Below the pieces are notes generated by a model, which ran no database searches, was not told the origin of the DNA, and worked only from the letters and a program-made list of their open reading frames with translations. Positions 51,812 through 61,093 of a stretch of 64,000 nt of DNA are shown here, one piece after another. Within the stretch, counting starts at the first letter, position 1; the number at the start of each line of letters is the position of its first letter. Made by a program: the position numbers and the translations under genes. Origin of the DNA: UBA4416 sp040387475 (GTDB taxonomy: Bacteria > Bacteroidota > Bacteroidia > B-17B0 > Aurantibacillaceae); contig JAZKDT010000001.1 of NCBI GenBank assembly GCA_040387475.1, positions 62,001-126,000 on the forward strand, written 5' to 3'.

Positions 51812-51871
51812 CGCCTAAAATTAGCGCGGGTGTTAATTTTTTAACCTACCAATAAAGACGTTTTTAGCACA

Positions 51872-54800
51872 CTAAATTTTCAATCCCATCAATAAAATAT
51901 CGTCGGTTTGCTCATAAGAACCTTGCCATTCCGAAATTTCTTTGTTGAGTTTTAGCTTTAATTCCGAAAAGGGGAGATGTTCATTCATCAACAAAAACTG
52001 CCTAAGCCGGGCAGGATTATACTTTTTATTGCGTTCGCCACCAAATTGATCCGTAATTCCGTCAGTAAATAAAAATAACTTATCACCTTCCTTTATAGAA
52101 ATGGTTTTTGTTGGAATAACGCTATCAAAATCGGCATAGCCACCAATGTTTACATTTTCAGATGTTAATGTAATTAACTCATCGTTTGAAATAATATACA
52201 AAGGTCTATTGGCATTTACATACTCAATCGTACTTTTTTCTTTGTCGTAGCAAATCAAGGAAATATCCAATCCATCATTTATCTGTCCGCTTATATTCTG
52301 GCTTAATCTTACATTTAATTCGCGACGCAGAAATTCGAGCATTTTTGCAGGGCTATTTTGTAAAATATGCGCGTCAATTGATTCGTTTAAGATGCTACTT
52401 GATATTAACGACATAAATGCACCGGGAACGCCATGACCTGTGCAATCTACTACGGCTACATAAATCAGATTTTTTATTTCTTTGATCCAATAGTAATCGC
52501 CACTCACAATATTTCGGGGCTTGTAAAAAATAAAATTATCAGAAAAATAATTACTTAAAACTGCTGTGTTTGGCAAAATAGTTTGCTGAATGCGCTGCGC
52601 ATATTTTATACTGTCAGTTAAATCTTTATTGATTCCCTGGATCAATACATTCTGCAACTCAATTTCTTTCTTTTTGTTTTCGATTTCCGATGTTCTGGCT
52701 TTTACCTGCAACTCCAGTTTTAATTTTTCCCGTTTTAATCTTTTTTCGCGGCCGATAACAAAGAAATATAAAAGAGCAGCAATGACTAAGCCGATCACCA
52801 CATAGAAAGTAGTTGTTTTCCAAAAAGGTGGTGTAACACTAAAATGATAGGTGTATTCCTTTGACTCAGAAAAGTCATTGCTAATAGATGTCTTAATAAT
52901 CAGGCTGTAATCTCCGGAAGGCAAATTGCGGTAAATAATTTCATTGAAATTAAAGAGCGGAATCCAGTCCTTATCATAACCGATCAACTTGTAGCTATAG
53001 TTCATTAGTTTTTGATCGGCAATATTATCTGTGTTCAAATTAAACTGAATGCTATTATGTGTATAATCCAAAACAAGGTGATTGGGGATTTTATACCAGT
53101 TATAAAAACCTTCAAAATAAATAGATGAATAATCTCCGGAGGTGAATAAAGAGGAGTCTGTCCAATCAACGTGCTTGTTTTCAATTAAAATACTATTTAT
53201 AAAAACAGAGGCTTGTTTTTGACTCGTGTTCTTTTCAATATCATTAATGTTTTTGTATTGCGTTAACCCTTCAATAGATCCTATCCAAATAAACATGTTA
53301 TCATCAAATACGGTTGTGTTTGGCTTGTTATCATAAGATGCAAATCCCTGTCCTTTATTATAAGATTTAACTTCTTTAACACGGTTCAAATAATTATCGA
53401 TTTTTAATTCATTGATGCCATTGTTGGAAATAAACCAAACTACGTCTTGATTAAACAAAATAGTATTAACGCAGTTGCTGCTGATGCCATCTTTGACCGA
53501 TATTTTTTCAAAGGTGTTTGATTGGGCATCTTCTGAGTAACGCACCTTTAATTTGTTTTTTAAAATAATGGCTCCAACATCCGAACTTCCAAGCCACATA
53601 TTTCCATTCCAATCTTTAGCAATAGTTTGTATGTTTTTAAAAATAGCGTACTCATTATTTACATAACCGGTTTTCACGTTTAACTTCCAAACACCTTCAT
53701 TGGAAGTTATCCATATATCTCCGGCATCATCCTCCAGGATACAGGAAACGCTGGGAGTCAATAAATTGGTGATGTTGAAAGAAGTTACCGTGTAGGAAAG
53801 GTCTTTATTTACGATGATCCTGTCTATTTTCGATTCAGACTGGTGTCCCACCCATATAGCGCCGTTTTTTGCTTTGTATAAATAGGAAATAAAATCAGAC
53901 CTTAAATTGTTTGCTGCCTTAATAACTTTTACGACCTGAAATTTAGCTTGCATGCTTTCCTTACTAATGATGCTAATGCCGCCACCAATAGTTCCAAGCC
54001 ATATGTTTCCGTAATTATCTTCGGTAATGGTTTTAATAATCGATTCACTAATCCCATTTTCCCAAAAACACCTTTCAAATTTTTTATTCTTAAATTTGAA
54101 CGCGCCGCCGCCATATGTTCCCGACCAAATGGCACTGTCTGAAGACTTAAAAACACTTACTACCTTTTCCTCTTCCAGGCCCGACTTTTGGTTATAGCTC
54201 AAAGAACTTTTATTGTTTACAGATACCAATCCGTCGTTCATGGTTCCTACCCATAAATTTTGAAATTTATCCTGCTTAAAACATAAAGGGTTACTTCCAA
54301 AGAAACCCTGGCCATTGCTTAACACCAAAATGTTTTTACTGGTGTAGTCATTTTCATTGGTGTTCTTATCAATTGGCACTTTTAAAAATCCAAAGCCATC
54401 GGTGGCAAAGTATAAATTCCCTTCTTCGTCTTTTGCGATATTTACAATTCTGGTAACACTATTTGGACGAATGACGGCAGAATCAAATTTCAAATATTCT
54501 GCATTAAACCCGGCATTATTTATGAAATCAAATTTGATTTCCGCTACACCGTGAGCCCAATCGCTCACCAATAAGTTTTTCTTTTTATCAAACTCAATCG
54601 ATTGAATGGCATCTCCCCGAAATAAGTTGGTTGAATTAAAGTTAACAATTCGCACCAGTTTATTATTGATAGTAGTAGATGCCGAAGAGTTTTGAATTAA
54701 TACAAATTTGGGGATTTTGGTAGAAATTGTTTTCTCGATAAAAAATAAACCTTTAGATTCAGTAGCTACCCAAAGATTTCCATCTTCATCAAATTCGGCG

Positions 54801-55312
54801 TCGGTAGGCGATTGCGCTATAATGTTGGGAATGGCGATGGAATCTAACTCGTAATTTTTTTTTGTGATATCTAAAAGATAGTATCCTTTTGAAGTAATGA
54901 TATGCAAAACCCCTTTAATTTCAATAATTTTAATGACGTCACCCAGAATTTTCTTATAAACAGCTTTTGTTTCGATTTTATTTCCACCATAGGAACAAAA
55001 CCCTCTGCTTGTTCCAATAAACAGTTTTTCGTTATTGAATAGTAAGCTTGAAATTTCATTTGATGGAAGTCCATTAGTAGTAGTGAAGCTTTCAAAGTTT
55101 TTTCCATTAAACTTAGATAGACCGTAATTAGTTGCTAACCAAAGATTTCCGTAATCGTCCTGCTCAATTTGCTTAACCGTAGATTGGATCAGTCCTTCCT
55201 TTACTGAATATTTTTGAAGGTTCATCTTTTGCGAAAAACCTTCAAAAAAACTTAGTAATAAAACTAATATGATAAAACCGGTTGTCCTCACAAAATAATT
55301 TCCTCTATACAA
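51872..55312 (-). CDS. Two-component-like propeller protein with SpoIIE phosphatase output
   Basis: 1146 residues. Signal peptide (about 1-27), two blocks of seven-bladed propeller repeats (about 30-700) with units like NGNIWLGTIGGGI, a Y_Y_Y-like Ig domain (about 745-825), one membrane helix (about 830-850), a coiled coil with KLELQVKARTSEI, and a SpoIIE/PP2C-type phosphatase (about 905-1146) with DCTGHGVPGAFMSL, DGITDQFGG and TDDILLMGLK. It is like hybrid two-component propeller sensors, but the kinase is replaced by a serine phosphatase. It would probably act on an anti-sigma-antagonist in the cytosol. Confidence 0.9.
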   Translation of the reverse strand: MYRGNYFVRTTGFIILVLLLSFFEGFSQKMNLQKYSVKEGLIQSTVKQIEQDDYGNLWLATNYGLSKFNGKNFESFTTTNGLPSNEISSLLFNNEKLFIGTSRGFCSYGGNKIETKAVYKKILGDVIKIIEIKGVLHIITSKGYYLLDITKKNYELDSIAIPNIIAQSPTDAEFDEDGNLWVATESKGLFFIEKTISTKIPKFVLIQNSSASTTINNKLVRIVNFNSTNLFRGDAIQSIEFDKKKNLLVSDWAHGVAEIKFDFINNAGFNAEYLKFDSAVIRPNSVTRIVNIAKDEEGNLYFATDGFGFLKVPIDKNTNENDYTSKNILVLSNGQGFFGSNPLCFKQDKFQNLWVGTMNDGLVSVNNKSSLSYNQKSGLEEEKVVSVFKSSDSAIWSGTYGGGAFKFKNKKFERCFWENGISESIIKTITEDNYGNIWLGTIGGGISIISKESMQAKFQVVKVIKAANNLRSDFISYLYKAKNGAIWVGHQSESKIDRIIVNKDLSYTVTSFNITNLLTPSVSCILEDDAGDIWITSNEGVWKLNVKTGYVNNEYAIFKNIQTIAKDWNGNMWLGSSDVGAIILKNKLKVRYSEDAQSNTFEKISVKDGISSNCVNTILFNQDVVWFISNNGINELKIDNYLNRVKEVKSYNKGQGFASYDNKPNTTVFDDNMFIWIGSIEGLTQYKNINDIEKNTSQKQASVFINSILIENKHVDWTDSSLFTSGDYSSIYFEGFYNWYKIPNHLVLDYTHNSIQFNLNTDNIADQKLMNYSYKLIGYDKDWIPLFNFNEIIYRNLPSGDYSLIIKTSISNDFSESKEYTYHFSVTPPFWKTTTFYVVIGLVIAALLYFFVIGREKRLKREKLKLELQVKARTSEIENKKKEIELQNVLIQGINKDLTDSIKYAQRIQQTILPNTAVLSNYFSDNFIFYKPRNIVSGDYYWIKEIKNLIYVAVVDCTGHGVPGAFMSLISSSILNESIDAHILQNSPAKMLEFLRRELNVRLSQNISGQINDGLDISLICYDKEKSTIEYVNANRPLYIISNDELITLTSENVNIGGYADFDSVIPTKTISIKEGDKLFLFTDGITDQFGGERNKKYNPARLRQFLLMNEHLPFSELKLKLNKEISEWQGSYEQTDDILLMGLKI

Positions 55313-55349
55313 GTGTAGCTAAAAAAACACAGAAAACAGCTGAATTCGT

Positions 55350-57086
55350 CTAAAATAATGCGGTTAATCCAGCATGGATCTTTCCAATTCTCAAATCAAA
55401 TCCGGCACCATATTGTTTGCCAATAGCGTAACTTAAATTAAAAATGCCCGCTTTGGTTTCAAAGTTGATTCCAGCTCCAATACTAATGGGAGTGTCGTTT
55501 GTGTAGCCCGAAACATTTCCATTCTCGTACCACGCGCCCTCACCGAATACAAATAAGTTAGAATTTTTTTCAAATAAAAACCGGTATTCAATAGTTGGTA
55601 TCACATAGGTAGACGCATAAATACTCTCTTCGTCAAAACCTCTGAGTGTTCGTAATCCCCCGATGCGAAACAGTTCGTTCTTGTAAATAGTGTTGCCAAA
55701 TACGCTGCCAAATTGCGAGGATAGTTTAATGACATGATTTTTAACGAGGTTAATATATCCTACAACGGTTCCTTCGGCCTGGTATTGAGACGTTTTAAGA
55801 TCAATGGTAGAATAAGCAATGTCATTTATTTTCGGGTTTTTTTTAATTTGTCTGCTTCCTACTGAACCCTGAAGATTAACGCTAATCCCTTTACGTGGGT
55901 TAAACCTGTAATCCAGTTTTTCAAGAAATAATCCCAGGCCGTATGCTTTAGTCGTTACATCAGCATACTCGGGAAGGCTTGTAATGTATTCAAGCCCTGA
56001 TGTTGAAATTAAACTGGCATTACGCTGCTTGTAAAACACTTTGATAAAATTTAAACCGCTGAAATAGTAATTAAGTCCAAGAGCGTTACTTACATCTAAA
56101 AACGTTGTGTCCTTTTTATAGATCTTTATGTTATAATCTGCACCAATTGGTAAGCCGCCAATGTATGGATAAATAACCAGGGCTTTTAGATCCTGGGTTT
56201 GGGTCTGTAATCTGCGCCACTGAATGTCAAAAGTTTCGCCGCTTTTAAAAATGGTATTTACCAGTTTTATTTTAAGATCGCCGGTAAAAACTGTTTTTCC
56301 GTTTTCGCTGGGTAAAATTCCTACAATACCATCAAATTGAGAAGCATTCTTTTTTTCGAGAAAAAGGAACATTTTGTTTTGCTTATCCGTTAACTGGATG
56401 ATCGGTGTTTTCTTTTCTGTTACAAAAGGCAGTTGTCGTATCTTTTTTGACACTCCCATAAAAACCTCTGTATTATAAGGCATGCCGTTTTTTATTCCCA
56501 GATACCTCAACAAAAATTTATGACTTACTTTTCCTGAACCTTCTGTAACTAAACTATCGAGCTTAATAAAGAGGTTTTTTTCTACAAGTAATTTGGCGTT
56601 GATATTGGAGTTATCAAATTCCAGGCTATCCAGCGTCGCCGAAGCAAAAGGATACCCGTTGTTCTCATAATAGGTAATTATTTTTTCCATGAACTTTGAC
56701 AGTTCTGAAAACCGAAACGGGCGTTTCGAAAAGAAACGTTCATTGTAACCTAACTTACTTACAATAGCCTGATCCTTTTTTCCATACCTCAGATTAACCC
56801 ATTTATATTTTTTTCCGGCGCTGATGTAGGCCGTATAATTTAGTCCTTCGTTTGTGAAACTATCAACACTGGCGGAAATATAACCTTCCTCAACCAGGGA
56901 AATGTAGACCTTGTTGGCTTCCTTCTCAATAAACTCTTTAGCGTTAAATTGCTTTTTGTAACTGATCTTTTTAAAAACAGCAGCACTGTCAGTATTAACG
57001 ACTTGCAATTTAAAAATGGTTTGCGCCGGTAATGGTTGCTTTACCAATAAAAAAAGGAGTAAAAAATATGTTAATTTATGTACCAA
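55350..57086 (-). CDS. BamA/TamA-family outer-membrane protein
   Basis: A 578-residue protein. Signal peptide (about 1-22), about two POTRA-like domains (25-240, with YNERFFSKRPFRFSELSKF), and a beta barrel (about 250-578) with typical BamA-family SVGSRQ, LRTLRGFDEES and the final RIGKIHAGLTALF ending in an aromatic residue. Such proteins fold or transport other proteins across the outer membrane. It starts at a TTG since a stop codon is directly upstream in frame. Function beyond the family is unknown. Confidence 0.82.
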   Translation of the reverse strand: MVHKLTYFLLLFLLVKQPLPAQTIFKLQVVNTDSAAVFKKISYKKQFNAKEFIEKEANKVYISLVEEGYISASVDSFTNEGLNYTAYISAGKKYKWVNLRYGKKDQAIVSKLGYNERFFSKRPFRFSELSKFMEKIITYYENNGYPFASATLDSLEFDNSNINAKLLVEKNLFIKLDSLVTEGSGKVSHKFLLRYLGIKNGMPYNTEVFMGVSKKIRQLPFVTEKKTPIIQLTDKQNKMFLFLEKKNASQFDGIVGILPSENGKTVFTGDLKIKLVNTIFKSGETFDIQWRRLQTQTQDLKALVIYPYIGGLPIGADYNIKIYKKDTTFLDVSNALGLNYYFSGLNFIKVFYKQRNASLISTSGLEYITSLPEYADVTTKAYGLGLFLEKLDYRFNPRKGISVNLQGSVGSRQIKKNPKINDIAYSTIDLKTSQYQAEGTVVGYINLVKNHVIKLSSQFGSVFGNTIYKNELFRIGGLRTLRGFDEESIYASTYVIPTIEYRFLFEKNSNLFVFGEGAWYENGNVSGYTNDTPISIGAGINFETKAGIFNLSYAIGKQYGAGFDLRIGKIHAGLTALF

Positions 57087-57217
57087 CGGTATTAGCTTCT
57101 AAGGTAATTATTTTTACCTTCACTCTAAATTATTTATCTTTTTATAACGTATAGATAGTCCTTTTATTATCATCAATAACGGATTTAATTATACAGCCAT
57201 TAAAACAAATTAAAACT

Positions 57218-57808
57218 ATGAAACGCATTATTATTATCGGAGCTCTTGCCTTGTTGGCTCTGTTTATTGGAACTTATGGTTGTAACACCCGTAACAAATT
57301 TGTTGATTTAAACGAAAATGTAGCGGCGCAGTGGCACCAGGTTGAAAGTCAATACCAACGTCGTTTGGATCTTATCCCTAACATTGTTAAAACAGTTGAA
57401 GCAGAAGCGAATTTTGAGAAATCAACTTTAACCGCTGTAGTGGAAGCTCGCGCTAAAGCAACCCAGGTAACTATTGACCCAACTAATATGACTCCCGAAA
57501 ACATGCAACAATTTAAAGAAGCTCAAGGACAATTGTCATCAGCTATCTCTAAATTATTAGTAGTTTCCGAAAATTATCCTAACTTGAAATCAAGTCAGGC
57601 TTTTAGCGAATTACGTGTAGAGCTTGAAGGTTGTGAGAATCGCATTGCGGTTGAACGCATGAAATATAACGAGGTTGTGAGAGAATTTAATGCTAGTATT
57701 AAAAAAATACCTGCTAATCTTTTTGCCGGTGGTTATAAAGATGCCACCTATTTCGAATCAGAGGCTGGCGCAGATAAAGCACCTAAAGTTGAAATGAACA
57801 TTAAATAA
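57218..57808 (+). CDS. lemA: LemA family protein
   Basis: A 196-residue LemA protein with one N-terminal membrane segment (IIIIGALALLALFIGTYGC, also lipobox-like) and the helical LemA domain containing NVAAQWHQVESQYQRRLDLI. LemA proteins are found beside TPM-domain proteins in many Bacteroidota and probably form one envelope complex. Two bases after its stop is the first TPM gene. The role in cells is uncertain. Confidence 0.93.
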   Translation: MKRIIIIGALALLALFIGTYGCNTRNKFVDLNENVAAQWHQVESQYQRRLDLIPNIVKTVEAEANFEKSTLTAVVEARAKATQVTIDPTNMTPENMQQFKEAQGQLSSAISKLLVVSENYPNLKSSQAFSELRVELEGCENRIAVERMKYNEVVREFNASIKKIPANLFAGGYKDATYFESEAGADKAPKVEMNIK

Positions 57809-57810
57809 TC

Positions 57811-58245
57811 ATGTTTTTCAAAAAACCATTAGTATCAGCTGCCGACGATGCTCGTTTAATAAAGGCTATAAGCTCAGCAGAAGGTCAAACTTCCGGCGAG
57901 ATCCGCATACATATTGACAAGATCTGTAACGGTGATCCTTTGGATGAATGCAAAAAAAAGTTCGGGCAACTTAATATGCATCAAACCAAAGACCGGAATG
58001 GTATTTTATTTTACCTGGCTCTTGAATCGCGATCTTTCGCTGTTTGGGGCGATGAAGGCATTCATCAAAAAGTGAATGATGAGTTTTGGCAAAGTATTAC
58101 AGATTGCGCTATAGGCTATTTTAAAAATAATGAACTCATAACCGGCATAGAAAAATCAGTTGAGTTGTGCGGCGAAAAACTGAAACTTCATTTCCCTTTA
58201 GCAGCAGATGATAAAGACGAACTTTCAAATACCATCTCTTACTAA
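57811..58245 (+). CDS. TPM-domain protein (small, without signal)
   Basis: A 144-residue protein with the TPM (phosphatase-like/TLP18.3) domain: SSAEGQTSGEIRIHI then IHQKVNDEFWQ. No signal peptide or helix. It is two bases after lemA, and its TAA is directly followed by the TTG of the next gene. The pair of TPM proteins after LemA is a common layout; the short one would be cytosolic or assembled with its partner. Confidence 0.88.
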   Translation: MFFKKPLVSAADDARLIKAISSAEGQTSGEIRIHIDKICNGDPLDECKKKFGQLNMHQTKDRNGILFYLALESRSFAVWGDEGIHQKVNDEFWQSITDCAIGYFKNNELITGIEKSVELCGEKLKLHFPLAADDKDELSNTISY

Positions 58246-59010
58246 TTGAAATCAATTTTTTGGATAGCCGCTTTCATTTCACTTTTTGTGAAGCCTTGCC
58301 TTGCGCAAATTCCCGACAGGCCAAGTCCGAACAGACTGGTTAATAATTTATCCAAAGAATTTCCTGATTTTTTGTCCTCCGAGGAAGAAAGCCAGCTGGA
58401 ACAGCAATTACAGAATTTTAGTGTAGAAACTTCGAACCAGATCTGCATTGTTATAGTAGATGATTTGAACGGACTGGACGACGCCTCTTTTGCAGTGGGT
58501 ATTTTAAATAGCTGGGGTGTTGGCCAAACGGGCAAAAACAATGGTGTTGTTATACTGGTAAAACCTACCGGTAATTCAGGCCAACGCAAACTTTTTATTT
58601 CCGTTGGTTATGGTTTGGAGGGGGCCATTACCGATCTTCAAACCAAGCACATTCGTGAGAACGATATGGTGCCGTATTTTAAAGACAAACAATTTTATGC
58701 CGGTTTGCAGGCGGGTTGTCAATCTTTAATGCAGGCAGCTAAAGGGGAATATCATGAACGAACCGAAAAGCGTGGCTCCGGAATTGAGAACTGGGGTAGA
58801 AGTCATCCCTTTCTCATGATTGTCATTATTTTGGCTGTTATATTTATATTTTTCAAAGGCTCTTCCGGTGGCGGAAGAGGCGGTGGCATCACGTACTTTG
58901 GTGGTGGTTCATCGTTTGGCGGCTTTAGCGGCGGCGGGGGCGGTGGTTCTTCATTTGGTGGCTTTGGTGGTGGATCAGGTGGAGGCGGCGGATCAGGCGG
59001 TAGTTGGTAA
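58246..59010 (+). CDS. TPM-domain membrane protein with Gly/Ser tail (YgcG-like)
   Basis: A 254-residue YgcG-like protein. A signal peptide (LFVKPCLAQ), a TPM domain (about 30-155, with QICIVIVDDLNGLDD), one membrane helix near 187-205, and a Gly-rich tail of about 45 residues full of GGG and SFGGF units. The start is a TTG that abuts the stop codon of the preceding gene, with no spacer, so reinitiation is likely. The Gly tail is typical of the family. Confidence 0.9.
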   Translation: MKSIFWIAAFISLFVKPCLAQIPDRPSPNRLVNNLSKEFPDFLSSEEESQLEQQLQNFSVETSNQICIVIVDDLNGLDDASFAVGILNSWGVGQTGKNNGVVILVKPTGNSGQRKLFISVGYGLEGAITDLQTKHIRENDMVPYFKDKQFYAGLQAGCQSLMQAAKGEYHERTEKRGSGIENWGRSHPFLMIVIILAVIFIFFKGSSGGGRGGGITYFGGGSSFGGFSGGGGGGSSFGGFGGGSGGGGGSGGSW

Positions 59011-59047
59011 CAATAAATTTGTATATTTATATGCAAATTTATATTAC

Positions 59048-60154
59048 ATGAAAAAAAACTTACTCTTTGGTGTCATTGCTTGTTTATGTATGACCGCAAA
59101 ATCACAAATCAGTATTACAAGCGCAAATATGCCCGTGAGTGGAGATACAGGCCGCTATAGTAATGCTGCATTAAACAGCGTAGGTGATTATACTACTACA
59201 GGGGCCAATCACAACTGGGACTTTAGCACACTGGATTCTACCGGACAAGGGATGCGTTTTTTTCAGCCTTCCTCAGCTACTCCTTATTCATTCTACTTTT
59301 TCCCGCCAAAATACGGCGAAAAAACGTTGGATTCGGTGCCAATTCCGGCAATACCTTTTGGGGGAATGACTTTGTCTATCAAAAACATATATAGCTTTTA
59401 CAAAAAAAACGGAACCACATCTTTTAATGCCGAAGGGCTTGGTTTAACGATGTCGGGGATACCAATTGGAACAACAGCCATGGGGAATAATGATGATGAA
59501 TTATATTTTTTTCCTTTAAACTATTTAAATAGAGATTCAAGCACCTTTAACTTTTCAACTCCAACTTTTAGCGCTATTCCATTTACTTACAAGAAACATG
59601 GTCATCGCATTACGGAAGTAGACGGATGGGGAACTATTACTACCCCTTATGGTACTGAACAGTGTTTGAGAGTGGTTACTACCCAGTACTCTATTGATAC
59701 CATTAAAATAAGTGCTTTATCTCCACCATTTAATAAATTTGGTTTTCCAAATTACGTACGCAGTTATCAATGGCTTACGTTAAACGAAAAAATTCCTTAT
59801 TTAGAAGTATCAGGTAATATAATCGGTGGTAATTTTACCCCTACACAAGCCAGATACCGGGATGTTTTACGGTCATGGGTGGGCCTTCAGGAAGAATCAG
59901 TCTCTTTAGCCCTTTCTGTGTTCCCAAATCCTTCGGTAGGACAGCTAACTGTTATTACTCCAAAAAATAGTGAGAACATTAAAGCCGATATTGTTGATCT
60001 TCAAGGAAAAACAGTTTATAGCGAAATCCTTTCACACAATTCAGAAATAGCCAATCAACACCACTTAAATGTAAGTTCCTTAGCAAAAGGAATCTATATT
60101 TTGGATTTATCTACGAATTCAGGAAAACAATCCTTAAAAATTTCGATACAATAG
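59048..60154 (+). CDS. T9SS-exported protein, function unknown
   Basis: A 368-residue protein with a signal peptide (GVIACLCMTAKSQ), a beta-rich body with no recognised enzyme motif, and a C-terminal T9SS type A domain (SVFPNPSVGQLTVITP to GIYILDLS). It starts at the ATG at 59048; the longer frame from 58820 would cross the TPM gene and is not real. It may be co-transcribed with the TPM genes (37 bases). Confidence 0.85.
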   Translation: MKKNLLFGVIACLCMTAKSQISITSANMPVSGDTGRYSNAALNSVGDYTTTGANHNWDFSTLDSTGQGMRFFQPSSATPYSFYFFPPKYGEKTLDSVPIPAIPFGGMTLSIKNIYSFYKKNGTTSFNAEGLGLTMSGIPIGTTAMGNNDDELYFFPLNYLNRDSSTFNFSTPTFSAIPFTYKKHGHRITEVDGWGTITTPYGTEQCLRVVTTQYSIDTIKISALSPPFNKFGFPNYVRSYQWLTLNEKIPYLEVSGNIIGGNFTPTQARYRDVLRSWVGLQEESVSLALSVFPNPSVGQLTVITPKNSENIKADIVDLQGKTVYSEILSHNSEIANQHHLNVSSLAKGIYILDLSTNSGKQSLKISIQ

Positions 60155-60210
60155 TTTTGATTAATAAATAAATAAATTATTTTTACCACAAAAAATCTAA
60201 AACCCATTTT

Positions 60211-60555
60211 ATGAGTTCTCATCACGACCACGATAATCATTCTGCTGAACCTAAAGAAGTGTCATTTCGCACCCCAATGATCTTAGCATTAGTAACTGTA
60301 TTACTTATTTTACTTGCTGTTAGCACGTGTGACAAGGGTCATGGATGTTGCGAAAACGGAGAAAAATGTGAAGCTGCCAGTGAAACAAAACATACCGGAC
60401 ATGGAGAACATGGTACTGAAGCGGCGCATGGAACAGAAGCTCACGAAGCAACCCCGGCGCATGACGAACATACTGCTCCTGTTGACACAACAACTGCGGT
60501 TGCTCATGATACAACGACTGCTGGAGAAACACATGCAGAACCTGCACATCACTAA
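60211..60555 (+). CDS. Histidine-rich single-span membrane protein, function unknown
   Basis: A 114-residue protein. Short His-rich N-terminus (SSHHDHDNHS), one membrane helix (about 24-41), CDKGHGCCENGEKC at the membrane exit, and a tail with about eleven histidines in repeated HGTEAHE- and TTTA-type units. Sixteen histidines in all and a CC-x5-C cluster suggest binding of transition metals such as Zn, Cu or Ni outside the inner membrane. No family is recognised. A strong terminator follows. Confidence 0.75.
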   Translation: MSSHHDHDNHSAEPKEVSFRTPMILALVTVLLILLAVSTCDKGHGCCENGEKCEAASETKHTGHGEHGTEAAHGTEAHEATPAHDEHTAPVDTTTAVAHDTTTAGETHAEPAHH

Positions 60556-60570
60556 AAAATATTTAAAATT

Positions 60571-60600
60571 AAAAAGCCCCGTTTTCACGGGGCTTTTTTT
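60571..60600. terminator. Terminator after the His-rich gene
   Basis: Perfect stem AAAAAGCCCCG / CGGGGCTTTTT with a TTTTCA loop, 15 bases after the stop. It can also end the convergent lipoprotein transcript. Confidence 0.88.
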
Positions 60601-60645
60601 ATTGGATCAAACGATCAATAGTTTTCGCTCTTAAAGCGGCTCGTA

Positions 60646-60885
60646 CTATTTGATTTGACAATCTCTTGTATATGGGCCGAAAAAGTCTTCTCCAGAATCT
60701 TCCTGCTCATTACAACGACTTTCAGCTCTTGCTCTCGTGTCTTTGAAAGTGTAGTTTCCATCATCAGATGTAGTGCTTGTTGAGCCACTTGTTCTTGTAA
60801 TTTCACACTCACACTCATAATTTTTTTTGCACGACACTAAACTGATAGTAAATAGTGCCACAATGGCGATAACTAGTTTTTTCAT
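60646..60885 (-). CDS. Small Cys-rich lipoprotein, function unknown
   Basis: A 79-residue lipoprotein (MKKLVIAIVALFTISLVSC, lipobox at Cys19). The mature part is short and has CECEITRTS and a C-terminal CQIK, so one disulfide or a small metal site is possible. No family recognised. Convergent with the His-rich gene over the shared terminator. Confidence 0.75.
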   Translation of the reverse strand: MKKLVIAIVALFTISLVSCKKNYECECEITRTSGSTSTTSDDGNYTFKDTRARAESRCNEQEDSGEDFFGPYTRDCQIK

Positions 60886-61093
60886 TTTTTTGTTTTTTTA
60901 ATTTTATAAAATTGGTGTTACATATCAATTGCAAACCAAATACCAGCATAAATTCCCCGATAAAGGGCTTTATAGACGTGGTAAACTTAATTTTTAGGGA
61001 AGAATTTCCCCGAAATTCCTAAAATGTAGCTTGCCTTATTCTTTTGTGGGTTCAATAGGATTTCGTAATATTACGCACTTAAAAAATTATAAA

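Noticed and set aside
58820..59047. Long frame before the T9SS gene at 59048
   Set aside because: It lies across the Gly-rich TPM tail in another frame and has no family support.
60310..60588. Frames opposite the His-rich gene
   Set aside because: Minus-strand Met/Cys/Ser-rich frames are complements of His/Thr codons.
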